DNA from: Porticoccaceae bacterium
GTDB lineage: Bacteria; Pseudomonadota; Gammaproteobacteria; Pseudomonadales; Porticoccaceae
Assembly (NCBI GenBank): GCA_002702725.1
Contig: PABE01000009.1
Location: 1-57,723, forward strand
Length of the DNA stretch: 57,723 bases
Direction: 5' to 3'
In this document: piece by piece, positions 1 through 8,084 of the stretch
Position numbering within the stretch: the stretch's first letter is position 1
How the letters are laid out: each line of letters opens with the position of its first letter
The notes under the pieces: generated by a model
The model's input: only the letters and a program-made list of their open reading frames with translations
What the model was told of the DNA's origin: nothing
The model's database searches: none
Program-made: the position numbers and the translations under genes

Positions 1-51
1 TAAGAACATGGGCAATGAGTCCGCGTGTAAGGTTCGGGAATTTAAACACAG

Positions 52-822
52 ATGAAGGTGTCGACGAAGGCAGCCACCGATGGCAGCTTCCATTGGCAGC
101 CTAATCCCGGGCTGCTGTTGTTTGTAGCGGTCTTCCTGCCCCTCACGGTCATTCTCGGATTCTGGCAATTGGCCAGGGAGGCGGAAAAGCGGGCGTTGCT
201 TGACCGCCAGGTGGCGATTCAAGAACAGCCCCCCATCGACATCAAGGCACTGCGGTCGACCGGTGATTACCGTTACCGACCTGTCTTTGCCAGGGGCCAT
301 TTTGATAACCGTCGAACGATACTGCTGGACAACCGCGTCAGGCATGGTCAACCGGGCTATGAGGTCGTTAGCCCCTTTATCCTCGCGGGTAGTGACAGGT
401 TGATTCTCGTCAATCGCGGCTGGATCGCCGGAAGCGTCGACCGGAGCGTCCTGCCCGACGTGCCCGCGGTGCGGGGTGAACGCCTGCTCACCGGTTCGTT
501 GTACAGGCCCGTTGCGCCGCCGTTTCGGTTGGGGGCGGAGGAGTGGACCGGTCTTTGGCCTCAGCGATTGCAGAACCTTGACATCGATAAACTGGCCGAG
601 CTCCTGGGGTCTTCCGTTTTCCCCTGGTCGCTCAGGCTCGATGCGACCTCCCCCGCCGCCCTTGAGGTCGGTTGGCCGACGGTCAATGTCCAGCCCGAGA
701 AACACCGAGCCTATGCGGTGCAATGGTTTTCCATGGCGACAGCGCTACTGATACTGGCTATCGTTGCCAACTCCAACATCGTCTCACTCATGAAAAAACA
801 GGGGAGAAAAACCGATGAATGA
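52..822 (+). CDS. SURF1 family cytochrome c oxidase assembly protein
   Basis: SURF1-family protein of 256 aa, which helps insert heme a / mature subunit I of the aa3-type cytochrome c oxidase in the inner membrane. The fold is typical: an N-terminal membrane helix at about residues 21-42 (ending FWQLARE, the family's conserved Trp-Gln), a periplasmic domain with LVNRGW near residue 120, and a C-terminal helix at about 226-246. It is the first gene of a tightly packed run that continues with an SCO-like protein, ctaA, ctaB and SCO1, which supports the assembly role. The next gene overlaps its end by 8 bp. A GGGAA ribosome site lies upstream. Bases 1-51 hold no recognisable gene. Confidence 0.9.
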   Translation: MKVSTKAATDGSFHWQPNPGLLLFVAVFLPLTVILGFWQLAREAEKRALLDRQVAIQEQPPIDIKALRSTGDYRYRPVFARGHFDNRRTILLDNRVRHGQPGYEVVSPFILAGSDRLILVNRGWIAGSVDRSVLPDVPAVRGERLLTGSLYRPVAPPFRLGAEEWTGLWPQRLQNLDIDKLAELLGSSVFPWSLRLDATSPAALEVGWPTVNVQPEKHRAYAVQWFSMATALLILAIVANSNIVSLMKKQGRKTDE

Positions 823-1435
823 CGGGACGCAGCGGTATCGCGCACCCTTTCAGATCATTCTGATGCTGGTGATTATCGTCGCCACCATTATCGCGGGGTT
901 TGTCATGGTCCCGGGCAATGATGAGGAGCGTAGACAATTGGTAGAGCGGCTGGGCACCGTGAATCACGGCAAACTGGTGTCTCCGCTCGCGGCGATAGAG
1001 GAACTGCCGCTGAAAACAACCCAGGGCGAACCCTGGCACTGGCAGGATCAAGCGGTCAAGTGGCGTTTGCTCATACCCGCAGTGGCCTGCGACGCTGGCT
1101 GCAAGGAGATGCTTTATCTTACTCGTCAGGTCCATATCCGGCTGGCCAAGAAAAGCCCCCGGGTCGAGCGGCTGTTTCTATCCCTGGACGGCCCGGTATC
1201 CCCGGCGGTGCAACAGTTTCTTGATATCGAGCACCCCCATGTTCCAGCGCTGAGTACCGATAAGGCGGCGATGCGGGCCTGGCTGGCGGATACCAATGTG
1301 CAGTGGTCCGCCGATAGGCAGGTGGCGTTTCTGGTGGACCCGCTGGGGCGCGCGATGATGGTGTATGACCTGGCCATTGACGGTAACGATATGCTTGAAG
1401 ATCTCAACCACCTACTCTCTTTTTCACCGGACTAA
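815..1435 (+). CDS. SCO-like membrane-anchored protein of the cytochrome oxidase assembly operon
   Basis: Protein of 206 aa with one N-terminal membrane helix at about residues 12-32 and a soluble, probably periplasmic domain. The domain contains VACDAGCKEML near residue 90, a CxxxC pair placed like the copper-binding CxxxC of SCO proteins. A distal FLVDPLGRAMMVYD resembles the late strand of thioredoxin folds, but I see no clear SCO metal-binding His. Genes in this position between surf1 and ctaA are usually annotated as hypothetical transmembrane proteins. Its place in the operon and the Cys pair suggest copper or thiol chemistry during oxidase assembly (inference). It overlaps surf1 by 8 bp and ends 11 bp before ctaA. 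Confidence 0.75.
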   Translation: MNDGTQRYRAPFQIILMLVIIVATIIAGFVMVPGNDEERRQLVERLGTVNHGKLVSPLAAIEELPLKTTQGEPWHWQDQAVKWRLLIPAVACDAGCKEMLYLTRQVHIRLAKKSPRVERLFLSLDGPVSPAVQQFLDIEHPHVPALSTDKAAMRAWLADTNVQWSADRQVAFLVDPLGRAMMVYDLAIDGNDMLEDLNHLLSFSPD

Positions 1436-1446
1436 GGTGTTATCCG

Positions 1447-2490
1447 ATGGGACTATTTAACCCTCCCGAAAAGCGCAAACCCGCCTTTCGCTTGGCACTT
1501 CTCGCTTTTTGTGTTGCCATCGTGGTCGTCGTCCTCGGCGCCTTTACCCGTCTCGTAGATGCCGGCCTGGGGTGCCCCGACTGGCCCGGCTGTTACGGCC
1601 ATCTCCTGTGGCCAAATGAAAGTCACGAGATTGCCAGGGCCGAGGAGCTCTATCCCCACGCACCGGTAGAGCTGGACAAGACCTGGCCGGAGATGGTTCA
1701 CCGTTACGCTGCGGGCTCCCTGGGCATTTTGATTGTCATCCTGGCGTGGACCGCCTGGAAACAGCGGGAACAGCGTAACTATCCGTTTAGGCTGCCATTG
1801 TTCCTCCTCTTCGTTGTCGTCTGGCAGGCACTGTTTGGTATGTGGACGGTGACACTGAAACTTTGGCCGCAGGTTGTGACGCTGCACCTGATAGGCGGGT
1901 TTACCGTGCTTTCGCTGCTGTGGCTGATGGTGTTACGTCTGAGTAACAGGGCCTGGCAAGTGACGGAGATACAGTACAGCAAGCTTATGGCCATGAAACC
2001 ATGGGCCATTGCTGCGCTGGTCCTGGTCATAGCGCAGATAGCCCTGGGTGGTTGGACAAGTTCCAACTATGCAGCCTACGCTTGTACTGATTTTCCCACC
2101 TGCCACGGGGTTTGGGTGCCGGACATGGATTTTGCCCGGGGGTTTAATATCCTCCAGCACATTGGCCCCAATTACCTGGGAGGGATGCTCGAGAGTGACG
2201 CGCGTACGGCGATTCACTACACGCACAGGCTGGGTGCGATTGTCGTTACCGTCTTTTTGCTGGGATTGATTGTGCGCCTCCTGACGTTTTCGGATCGCCG
2301 CATAAAGGGGATGGGCCTGGTGGTACTGGGGGCGCTGGCGATTCAGGTGGGCCTGGGTATTGCCAATGTCCTGTTTCATATTCCGCTGTCACTGGCGGTA
2401 CTGCACAACGCCGGTGGCGCACTGCTTCTGCTGACGGTCATTACCTTGTTGACCGGTTTGTGGATGGTCGAAACAAAAGAGGAAAACTGA
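1447..2490 (+). CDS. ctaA: Heme A synthase (CtaA/COX15)
   Basis: Integral membrane enzyme of 347 aa that oxidises the C8 methyl of heme O to the formyl group of heme A. About eight membrane helices are visible. Family motifs include TRLVDAGLGCPDWPGCYG near residue 35, the heme-ligand His in EMVHRYAAGSLG (about 81-92), LHLIGG near 146, HYTHRLGA near 257 and a final His in LAVLHNAGGALL near 320. It lies inside the oxidase assembly operon, and its TGA overlaps the ATG of ctaB (ATGA), indicating coupled translation. Family assignment is secure; length is normal for the proteobacterial type. Confidence 0.93.
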   Translation: MGLFNPPEKRKPAFRLALLAFCVAIVVVVLGAFTRLVDAGLGCPDWPGCYGHLLWPNESHEIARAEELYPHAPVELDKTWPEMVHRYAAGSLGILIVILAWTAWKQREQRNYPFRLPLFLLFVVVWQALFGMWTVTLKLWPQVVTLHLIGGFTVLSLLWLMVLRLSNRAWQVTEIQYSKLMAMKPWAIAALVLVIAQIALGGWTSSNYAAYACTDFPTCHGVWVPDMDFARGFNILQHIGPNYLGGMLESDARTAIHYTHRLGAIVVTVFLLGLIVRLLTFSDRRIKGMGLVVLGALAIQVGLGIANVLFHIPLSLAVLHNAGGALLLLTVITLLTGLWMVETKEEN

Positions 2491-3410
2491 TGGATGCTAG
2501 CGCAACCAAGAGCCAGAGGTTGTCCTGGCGCGATTACCTTGAGCTGACAAAGCCCAATGTTGTGGCGCTGATGATTCTTACGGCTCTGATCGGCATGTTC
2601 CTGGCGGTGCCAGGCATGGTGCCCCTGGATGTGCTTCTCTGGGGGAACCTGGGTATCGCGCTTTGCGCCGGATCGGCGGCGACGGTGAATCATCTGGTGG
2701 ATCGCCACGTCGATACCAAAATGGCGCGCACCTTCAACCGGCCGGTTGCCACGGGCCGTGTCGCGCCCCTGAACGCCATCCTGTTTGCGACGGTACTGGG
2801 TGTTGCGGGACTCGCCGTTCTGATCGTGTTCATCAATGCGCTGACCGCCTGGTTGACCCTGGCCTCTCTGGTTGGTTATGCGGTGATTTACACCCTGTTC
2901 CTGAAACGGGCGACACCGCAAAATATCGTCATCGGCGGCCTGGCGGGCGCCGCACCACCGCTCCTCGGTTGGACAGCGGTGACGGGCGAGGTGCACGGGT
3001 ATGCGTTGTTGCTGGTGCTGATCATTTTTGCCTGGACACCGCCGCATTTCTGGGCTCTTGCCGTGCACAGAAAGGAGGAATACGCCAAAGCCAAGGTGCC
3101 CATGTTGCCCGTAACCCACGGTGATCGGTACACACGCCTGCATATTCTCCTCTACACCATCATCATGGTGGTGGTGAGCGTGCTGCCCTTTGTCACCGGC
3201 ATGAGTGGCTGGCTCTACTTGCTCGGTGCGCTGGTACTCGGCGGCGGTTTCGTATATTGGGCCATCGTCCTGTTGATAGGCAAAAAGCCGGATGCCGGCA
3301 TGGATACCTTCAAGTATTCGATTGTCTATCTGATGGCGCTGTTTATCATCATGCTGGTTGATCACTACCTGATCACGGTGCCGGCATTTTTCGGGCGGAG
3401 TTACGGATGA
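2490..3410 (+). CDS. ctaB: Protoheme IX farnesyltransferase (heme O synthase)
   Basis: UbiA-superfamily membrane prenyltransferase of 306 aa (also called cyoE) that farnesylates heme B to heme O, the substrate of CtaA just upstream. The prenyl-diphosphate site is visible as NHLVDRHVD (Asn-x3-Asp-x3-Asp) followed by MARTFNRPVATGR near residues 68-90, and a second acidic region surrounds YAKAKVPMLPVTHGD. Roughly nine membrane helices are expected. I chose ATG at 2490, which overlaps the ctaA stop, over an in-frame GTG 30 bp upstream, because the ATG begins the conserved N-terminus (SWRDYLELTKP). The stop overlaps the following SCO gene by 4 bp. Confidence 0.93.
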   Translation: MDASATKSQRLSWRDYLELTKPNVVALMILTALIGMFLAVPGMVPLDVLLWGNLGIALCAGSAATVNHLVDRHVDTKMARTFNRPVATGRVAPLNAILFATVLGVAGLAVLIVFINALTAWLTLASLVGYAVIYTLFLKRATPQNIVIGGLAGAAPPLLGWTAVTGEVHGYALLLVLIIFAWTPPHFWALAVHRKEEYAKAKVPMLPVTHGDRYTRLHILLYTIIMVVVSVLPFVTGMSGWLYLLGALVLGGGFVYWAIVLLIGKKPDAGMDTFKYSIVYLMALFIIMLVDHYLITVPAFFGRSYG

Positions 3411-4048
3411 CCACAGGAAAACGAGTGGCAGTAACGGTAGTTCTGTGCCTGGCCTTTTCGGCACTGGTACTGCTGGGTTTTATCAACAAGTTGAGCAAGC
3501 CGCGTATTCTCTCTGATGCGGAGTTGCGCGAGTACGGCACCATGATCCTGGACACTCCGCGCCGGTTCAGTGATTTCAAACTGGTCGACCACAATGGAGC
3601 GCCCTTCACCCGCGACGACCTGATGGGCAAGTGGACACTGATATTCTTCGGCTTCAGCCATTGTCCCGACATCTGTCCCAGCGCCCTGGCGACACTCAAC
3701 AAGGTGGTGGAACCGCTGGAAGAAGAGGAAAAAGCCAACCTGCAGGTGATCATGCTCAGCGTTGATCCGGAACGGGATACACCGGAAAAGCTGGCCCAAT
3801 ACGTGCCCTATTTCAATCCGGATTTTCGGGGTGTGACCGGTGACCCCTACCAGATTTTAAGCCTCGCCACCCAGCTTGGCGTTGCCTACCAAAAAGTACC
3901 CCAGGGTGACGATTACACCGTCGACCACACCGGCAATATTGTCATTATTAACCCCAGGGGAGACTACCACGGTCTGTTCCGGCCGCCCTTCGAAGAGGGC
4001 AGTATGCGGGTGGCCTGGCGCTCGATTGCCTATACGTTTGACCACTAA
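3407..4048 (+). CDS. SCO1/SenC family copper chaperone
   Basis: SCO1/SenC/PrrC protein of 213 aa. It delivers copper to the CuA site of cytochrome c oxidase or reduces its cysteines. An N-terminal membrane anchor (about residues 7-26) precedes a thioredoxin-fold domain with the copper-binding CPDICPS (CxxxC) near residue 87 and the third ligand His in DYTVDHTGN near 174. LSVDPERDTPEKL is the family signature. It is the last gene of the oxidase assembly operon, overlaps ctaB by 4 bp and converges on znuB with a 4 bp tail overlap. Family assignment is firm; no specific symbol is chosen because several Sco names are in use. Confidence 0.92.
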   Translation: MTTGKRVAVTVVLCLAFSALVLLGFINKLSKPRILSDAELREYGTMILDTPRRFSDFKLVDHNGAPFTRDDLMGKWTLIFFGFSHCPDICPSALATLNKVVEPLEEEEKANLQVIMLSVDPERDTPEKLAQYVPYFNPDFRGVTGDPYQILSLATQLGVAYQKVPQGDDYTVDHTGNIVIINPRGDYHGLFRPPFEEGSMRVAWRSIAYTFDH

Positions 4049-4827
4049 TGTCCCGATTTGCCCAGGGATAGCAGGAACAGCAACCCCGCGCACAGGACGA
4101 TGGAGGGGCCCACCGGGGTATCTGCAAACCAGGACACTGCAATCCCGGCGGCCACCGCAAGGGTGCCGGCGACACTGCCCAGCATGGCCATTTGCGATGG
4201 ATGCCGGGAGAAACGCCGCGCAGTTGCCGCTGGGATCACCATCATTGCTGTGATCAGCAACACCCCGACGACCTTCATGGCAATGGCAATGACCAGTGCC
4301 AGGGTTAACATCATTACTGTCTTTACCGCGCCGACGCGGACGCCCTCCACCCGCGCCAGATCCTCGTGGACAGTAATGGCCAGCAACGGGGTCCAAAGCC
4401 AGTAAAGCAATGCCAACACCATGGCGGCAGCCAACCAGATACCGCCGACTTCACCCCGGGACACGGCCAGAAGGTCACCAAAAAGCAGGGATTCCAGATC
4501 GAGGCGAGCACCGGGTATCAGGTACATTGCGATAATGCCCAGGGCCAGGGAAACATGGGACAGGATGCCGAGGAGCGTGTCGGCGGCCAGCACCTGTTGC
4601 TGCTGGAGAAACAGCAGGGCGATGGCTATAAGCAGACAGACGCCGATGACCGTTAAACCCGGGGCAATGGACAGCCACAGCCCCGCCGCCACCCCCAACA
4701 ATGCCGTGTGGGCAAGGGTGTCGCCAAAGTAGGCCATGCGCCGCCAGACCACAAAGGCACCCAGTGGACCGCTGACCAGAGCGACACCGAGGCCGGCCAG
4801 CAATGGCATAAACAGGACTTCAGGCAT
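4045..4827 (-). CDS. znuB: Zinc ABC transporter permease ZnuB
   Basis: ABC-3 family membrane permease of 260 aa forming the channel of the high-affinity zinc importer. It has about eight hydrophobic helices and the family's [28 protein letters not shown] stretch (residues about 21-48), with [12 protein letters not shown] as the probable cytoplasmic coupling loop near residue 160. It overlaps znuC by 8 bp, in the order zur-znuC-znuB. Specificity for zinc rather than manganese is inferred from the Zur regulator in the same operon, the divergent znuA and the His-rich tail of ZnuC. Confidence 0.9.
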   Translation of the reverse strand: MPEVLFMPLLAGLGVALVSGPLGAFVVWRRMAYFGDTLAHTALLGVAAGLWLSIAPGLTVIGVCLLIAIALLFLQQQQVLAADTLLGILSHVSLALGIIAMYLIPGARLDLESLLFGDLLAVSRGEVGGIWLAAAMVLALLYWLWTPLLAITVHEDLARVEGVRVGAVKTVMMLTLALVIAIAMKVVGVLLITAMMVIPAATARRFSRHPSQMAMLGSVAGTLAVAAGIAVSWFADTPVGPSIVLCAGLLFLLSLGKSGH

Positions 4828-5557
4828 GGCGGTCTCCGACGGGTTTTACCTCACCGTGCAGGCTGTGTTCGTGGTCGTGATGGTGGGTGTATGGCGCGGT
4901 TCGAACGCCGAACAGTTCACGGTAGGCGGGGTCAGAGGAAACGGCGTCCGGCGAGCCGTGACAGCAGATATGGTGGTTCAAACACAGAACCCGGTCGGTC
5001 GCGGCCATGACCAGATGGAGATCGTGGGAAATCATCAAAATGGCGCAGCCGCTTTCCCGCCGAATCTGGCCGATGAGTTGATACAGCGCTTCCTGGCCAT
5101 TGACGTCCACACCCTGTACCGGCTCGTCGAGCACCAGCAGTTCCGGTTCCCTCAACAGGGCGCGGGCGAGCAATACCCGCTGCGTCTCTCCGCCGGACAG
5201 GTTGTAAAGGGGCTGCTGACCGAGGTGGCCTGCGCCGACTTTATCCAGCGCCTGATCACGTTTTCGGGCATCCCTTTCCGCCAGAGCCAGAAAGGCCGAG
5301 ACGGTCAATGGCAGAGTGTTATCAATGTGCAGTTTTTGGGGCATATAGCCTATGCGGACCTTGTCCCGAAACTTGATCGTGCCACTGCTGGCCTTCCTGA
5401 GACCGAGAATAATGCGCACCAGGCTCGTCTTGCCGGCGCCATTGGGGCCGATCAACGTCACGATTTCCCCCGGCGCAAGGGCAAAGCTGACGTCCGTAAG
5501 TATGGTGCGCTCGCCGATCGTCAGACCGATGCCCCCAACCTCCAGCAGCGGATTCAT
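4820..5557 (-). CDS. znuC: Zinc ABC transporter ATP-binding protein ZnuC
   Basis: ATPase subunit of the zinc importer, 245 aa. Walker [11 protein letters not shown], signature [15 protein letters not shown], Walker B LLVLDEP and the switch His in MISHDLH are all intact. The C-terminus is rich in histidine ([14 protein letters not shown]), as in other ZnuC proteins, and may sense or buffer zinc. The chosen ATG at 5557 overlaps the TGA of zur (ATGA). The reading frame stays open a further 17 codons upstream inside zur, but that stretch has no family similarity. Confidence 0.92.
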   Translation of the reverse strand: MNPLLEVGGIGLTIGERTILTDVSFALAPGEIVTLIGPNGAGKTSLVRIILGLRKASSGTIKFRDKVRIGYMPQKLHIDNTLPLTVSAFLALAERDARKRDQALDKVGAGHLGQQPLYNLSGGETQRVLLARALLREPELLVLDEPVQGVDVNGQEALYQLIGQIRRESGCAILMISHDLHLVMAATDRVLCLNHHICCHGSPDAVSSDPAYRELFGVRTAPYTHHHDHEHSLHGEVKPVGDRHA

Positions 5558-6048
5558 GGCAGCTCTCCGTCCCGGCAGGCAAGGCAAAGGCCGGTCAACT
5601 CCACGCATTGTGACTCCAGGAGGAAGCCACTCCGCTGGCTGGTGTCGGCGATGATCTGGTTAAGGGCGTCGGCGCTGACCTCGGCGGCGCTGCCGCATCC
5701 GCGGCACACCATGAAAACATCGCTGTGCTCGTTGCCCGGGAAGGGGCAACCTATGTAGCTGTTTTGTGACGGAAGACGGTGGATAAGCCCCAGTTCAAGG
5801 AGGAAATCGATGGCGCGATAAATACTCGGTGCCTGGACTTTTTTACCGTTGACCGGTGGCAGTTTATCGGCGATGGCATAGGCGCCCAGGGGCCTGTGGC
5901 TCTGCCAGATCAGGGCCAGCACCGCTTCGCGAATTGGTGTCAGCCGTGCCCGGCGCTCGGCACAGCGCTCATGGGCCCGGCTCATGGCGGCATCGATGCA
6001 GCGTTGATGGTTGTGGGCCCGATAGGCAGCTCTTGAATTACTGAGCAT
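5554..6048 (-). CDS. zur: Zinc uptake regulator Zur (Fur family)
   Basis: Fur-family metalloregulator of 164 aa that represses zinc uptake genes when zinc is plentiful. It has a winged-helix DNA-binding half ([43 protein letters not shown]) and a C-terminal dimerisation half with two Cys pairs, CRGC and CLAC, that should hold structural zinc, plus a HSDVFMVC metal region. I chose ATG at 6048. The frame is open further upstream, but that part runs across the divergent znuA promoter and start and has no Fur similarity. It is cotranscribed with znuC and znuB and faces znuA across about 107 bp. Confidence 0.88.
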   Translation of the reverse strand: MLSNSRAAYRAHNHQRCIDAAMSRAHERCAERRARLTPIREAVLALIWQSHRPLGAYAIADKLPPVNGKKVQAPSIYRAIDFLLELGLIHRLPSQNSYIGCPFPGNEHSDVFMVCRGCGSAAEVSADALNQIIADTSQRSGFLLESQCVELTGLCLACRDGELP

Positions 6049-6060
6049 CAGAGGATCCGA

Positions 6061-6086
6061 TGTTGATATATTGGTATAATGTACCA
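6061..6086. promoter_or_regulatory. Candidate Zur operator in the zur/znuA divergent promoter region
   Basis: The short divergent region between zur (start 6048) and znuA (start 6156) contains an AT-rich, partly palindromic stretch including GATATATTGGTATAATG. Its TGTT..ATATA / TATAAT..AC pattern resembles Zur boxes of gammaproteobacteria. The symmetry is imperfect (roughly half of the positions match), so the call rests mainly on position. A single site here could control both directions. Confidence 0.35.
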
Positions 6087-6155
6087 GTTTTTCCGGGTTG
6101 CCAACCAATTGGCAGACGCTCCGAATGCTTTTCTCGCTTCTGATTGAGCAAATAG

Positions 6156-7052
6156 ATGAAATATTGTAACAAAATTGCCCGTTTGTACCGTCACCTGATG
6201 GCGATCGGCGTTCTCGCGTGGCTGCCGGTGCTGGCATTTGGTCAGGCGCTCTCCACGCCACCGGAACAATGTTCTGTTTTGACCACTATTCGGCCACTGA
6301 CCCTCCTTGTCCGACCGCTCGTTGCCGACCTCTGTGAGGTTCGGGAATTGCTCCCCCCCTCCCAGGATCCACATCACTTTTCCCTGACCTTCGCCCAGCG
6401 CCGACTTCTGGATGACGCTGATATGGTGGTAGCGGTTGGTCCCGGCCTCGAGGGTGCCCTGACCCGTGTTCTGGCCCGCCGTGACCCCCGCACGGTAGTC
6501 ATATGGCAGCCCGAAATGGGTGCCGACAGCGGGCACGTGCACACCTCAGCCGATCCCCATATCTGGCTTGACCCCATCGAAGCCATGGCATTTGCGGATC
6601 GTATAACCGGGAAACTCGCTTTGCTGATGCCCGATCAGGCCGCGAAGATCGAACAGCGGCGAAAGGCCCTCGAGGCATCGGTGAAGGGCCTCGACCAGTC
6701 ACTTAAATCCAGATTGTCAGGTTTTTCCGGCCAACGTTACATCGCCGATCACCAGGCCTATGGACGTTTTTCGGACCGCTATGGGCTCGTCGCTGCCGGT
6801 TATGTCAATGATGCCGGCGGGGTGAGCCACGGGGCCCGGACCTTTGCTCGCTTAAGTGCCGTGGAAGGAGGAGCGTGCGTGATTGTCGAACGGGCGCCGG
6901 GATCTCCGCAGGCGCAACGTCTGGCCGAGCGCCTGCACCTGCGGGTGGTGGTTATAGACCCTTTGGGGGCCGGGATAGACCCCGATCAGGGTTACGTCCT
7001 TTTCATTGACCAGATTGCCCGGGGGTTTGAGCGCTGCCTGTCAGGCCGGTAA
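6156..7052 (+). CDS. znuA: Zinc ABC transporter periplasmic binding protein ZnuA
   Basis: Cluster A-I metal-binding protein of 298 aa with a Sec signal peptide (about residues 1-30, ending AFGQA). The probable zinc-ligand histidines lie in PSQDPHHFSLTF, SADPHIWLDPIEAM and IADHQAYGRF, with an acidic fourth region near the C-terminus (VVIDPLGAGID). The long His-rich loop of E. coli ZnuA is short or absent here, leaving only a HVHTSADPH patch. It is transcribed away from zur-znuC-znuB and overlaps the 3' end of the convergent thrB by 12 bp. Confidence 0.88.
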   Translation: MKYCNKIARLYRHLMAIGVLAWLPVLAFGQALSTPPEQCSVLTTIRPLTLLVRPLVADLCEVRELLPPSQDPHHFSLTFAQRRLLDDADMVVAVGPGLEGALTRVLARRDPRTVVIWQPEMGADSGHVHTSADPHIWLDPIEAMAFADRITGKLALLMPDQAAKIEQRRKALEASVKGLDQSLKSRLSGFSGQRYIADHQAYGRFSDRYGLVAAGYVNDAGGVSHGARTFARLSAVEGGACVIVERAPGSPQAQRLAERLHLRVVVIDPLGAGIDPDQGYVLFIDQIARGFERCLSGR

Positions 7053-8003
7053 GGCCGGTACCGCCTGCCGGTGCTTTACCAGGCGTTGCCGGTAAGGATT
7101 AGGGCTTTTCAGTTTAAGCAACGGGATCGCTGCCGTGTCGTCCTGGCGGGCCGCGAGCCGGGAGAGCCAGAACCTTGTGCTGGCGACACAGAGCACGGAT
7201 TGCCAGTGCAGGTGCTCCTCCGGGGTGAAGGCGCGGATTTGCTGATAGGCCCTCGTCAGTGCAGTGAAGTTGCCCTGATCGACGTTTCCGTCGTCGTCTA
7301 CACACCAGTCGTTGACGGTAATGGCGACGTCCAGAAGCCACCAGTCGGTACAGGCGTTGTAGTAGTCTATGACCGCGCTGAGCTTTGGCCCGACAAAGAG
7401 TGCATTGTCCACGAACAGGTCCCCGTGAATCGCGCCGCTCGGCAAAGGGGGCGCCCGTTTCACCAGTGCTTGCCAGTCCGACAGCGCCAGGGAGAGTAGC
7501 TCCCGATCCTGGTGGCTCAGGTGAGATTTGATTGTCGCTTCCATATTGCGCGCCCAGGGCAGACCCCGGGTATTTGCCATGCTCGACGCCAGCCCTTTCC
7601 CCGCGCGATGGGCGCGGGCGAGAAATTCCCCTATGGCGGCGCAGTGCCCGGGGAGCGCCGGCTGACAGTGCTGCCCCGGCGCTTTGTTAAACACCAGTGC
7701 CGGCTTATCGGAAACCGTGTGGGCGGCGGTTCCCGCGCGATCAGTAAGTGGCGCCGGTACGGGGAGTCCGGCCCTGGCCAGTTGCTGAGTCAGGGCAATG
7801 GCGTAGTCGATCTGCCGTTGGTCTGCGCTTTCAACAAGAGTAAGTACATACTCACCGATCTTTCCATCCCGGCTGGCGGTAAAGAAAAAAGTGGAATTTT
7901 CGATCCCTTCCGGCACAGGCCCTGGTGCGCCTGTGGGCTTGAGTTCCAGCACGGCGCACAGTTCAATGAACTGGTTTGGTTGAAGGGTGGTGTAAACCGC
8001 CAT
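7041..8003 (-). CDS. thrB: Homoserine kinase, ThrB type II (APH fold)
   Basis: Homoserine kinase of 320 aa of the aminoglycoside-phosphotransferase-fold class used by Pseudomonas and relatives, not the GHMP-type enzyme of E. coli. It phosphorylates homoserine in threonine synthesis. The start MAVYTTLQPNQFIELCA matches the family. Catalytic features are GAIHGDLFVDNALF (HGDxxxxN) and AVIDYYNAC (metal Asp). The frame is open for 126 more codons upstream, across the polA start, so I chose the ATG at 8003. thrB next to polA is the order seen in Pseudomonas. Confidence 0.9.
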   Translation of the reverse strand: MAVYTTLQPNQFIELCAVLELKPTGAPGPVPEGIENSTFFFTASRDGKIGEYVLTLVESADQRQIDYAIALTQQLARAGLPVPAPLTDRAGTAAHTVSDKPALVFNKAPGQHCQPALPGHCAAIGEFLARAHRAGKGLASSMANTRGLPWARNMEATIKSHLSHQDRELLSLALSDWQALVKRAPPLPSGAIHGDLFVDNALFVGPKLSAVIDYYNACTDWWLLDVAITVNDWCVDDDGNVDQGNFTALTRAYQQIRAFTPEEHLHWQSVLCVASTRFWLSRLAARQDDTAAIPLLKLKSPNPYRQRLVKHRQAVPALPA

Positions 8004-8084
8004 GGGATGCCTGTCCGATTTGCTGTGGCGAATAGTGTATCCTTTGGCGCCGGTTGATACCCGATTGTTCCAATAAGGTGAACC

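Noticed and set aside
2376-3464. Long antisense frame (362 codons) over ctaB
   Set aside because: It mirrors a certain gene, is rich in His/Arg/Gln typical of antisense high-GC frames, and has no domain.
4736-5758. Plus-strand frame of 340 codons over znuC
   Set aside because: Shadow of znuB/znuC; no recognisable motif and no ribosome site.
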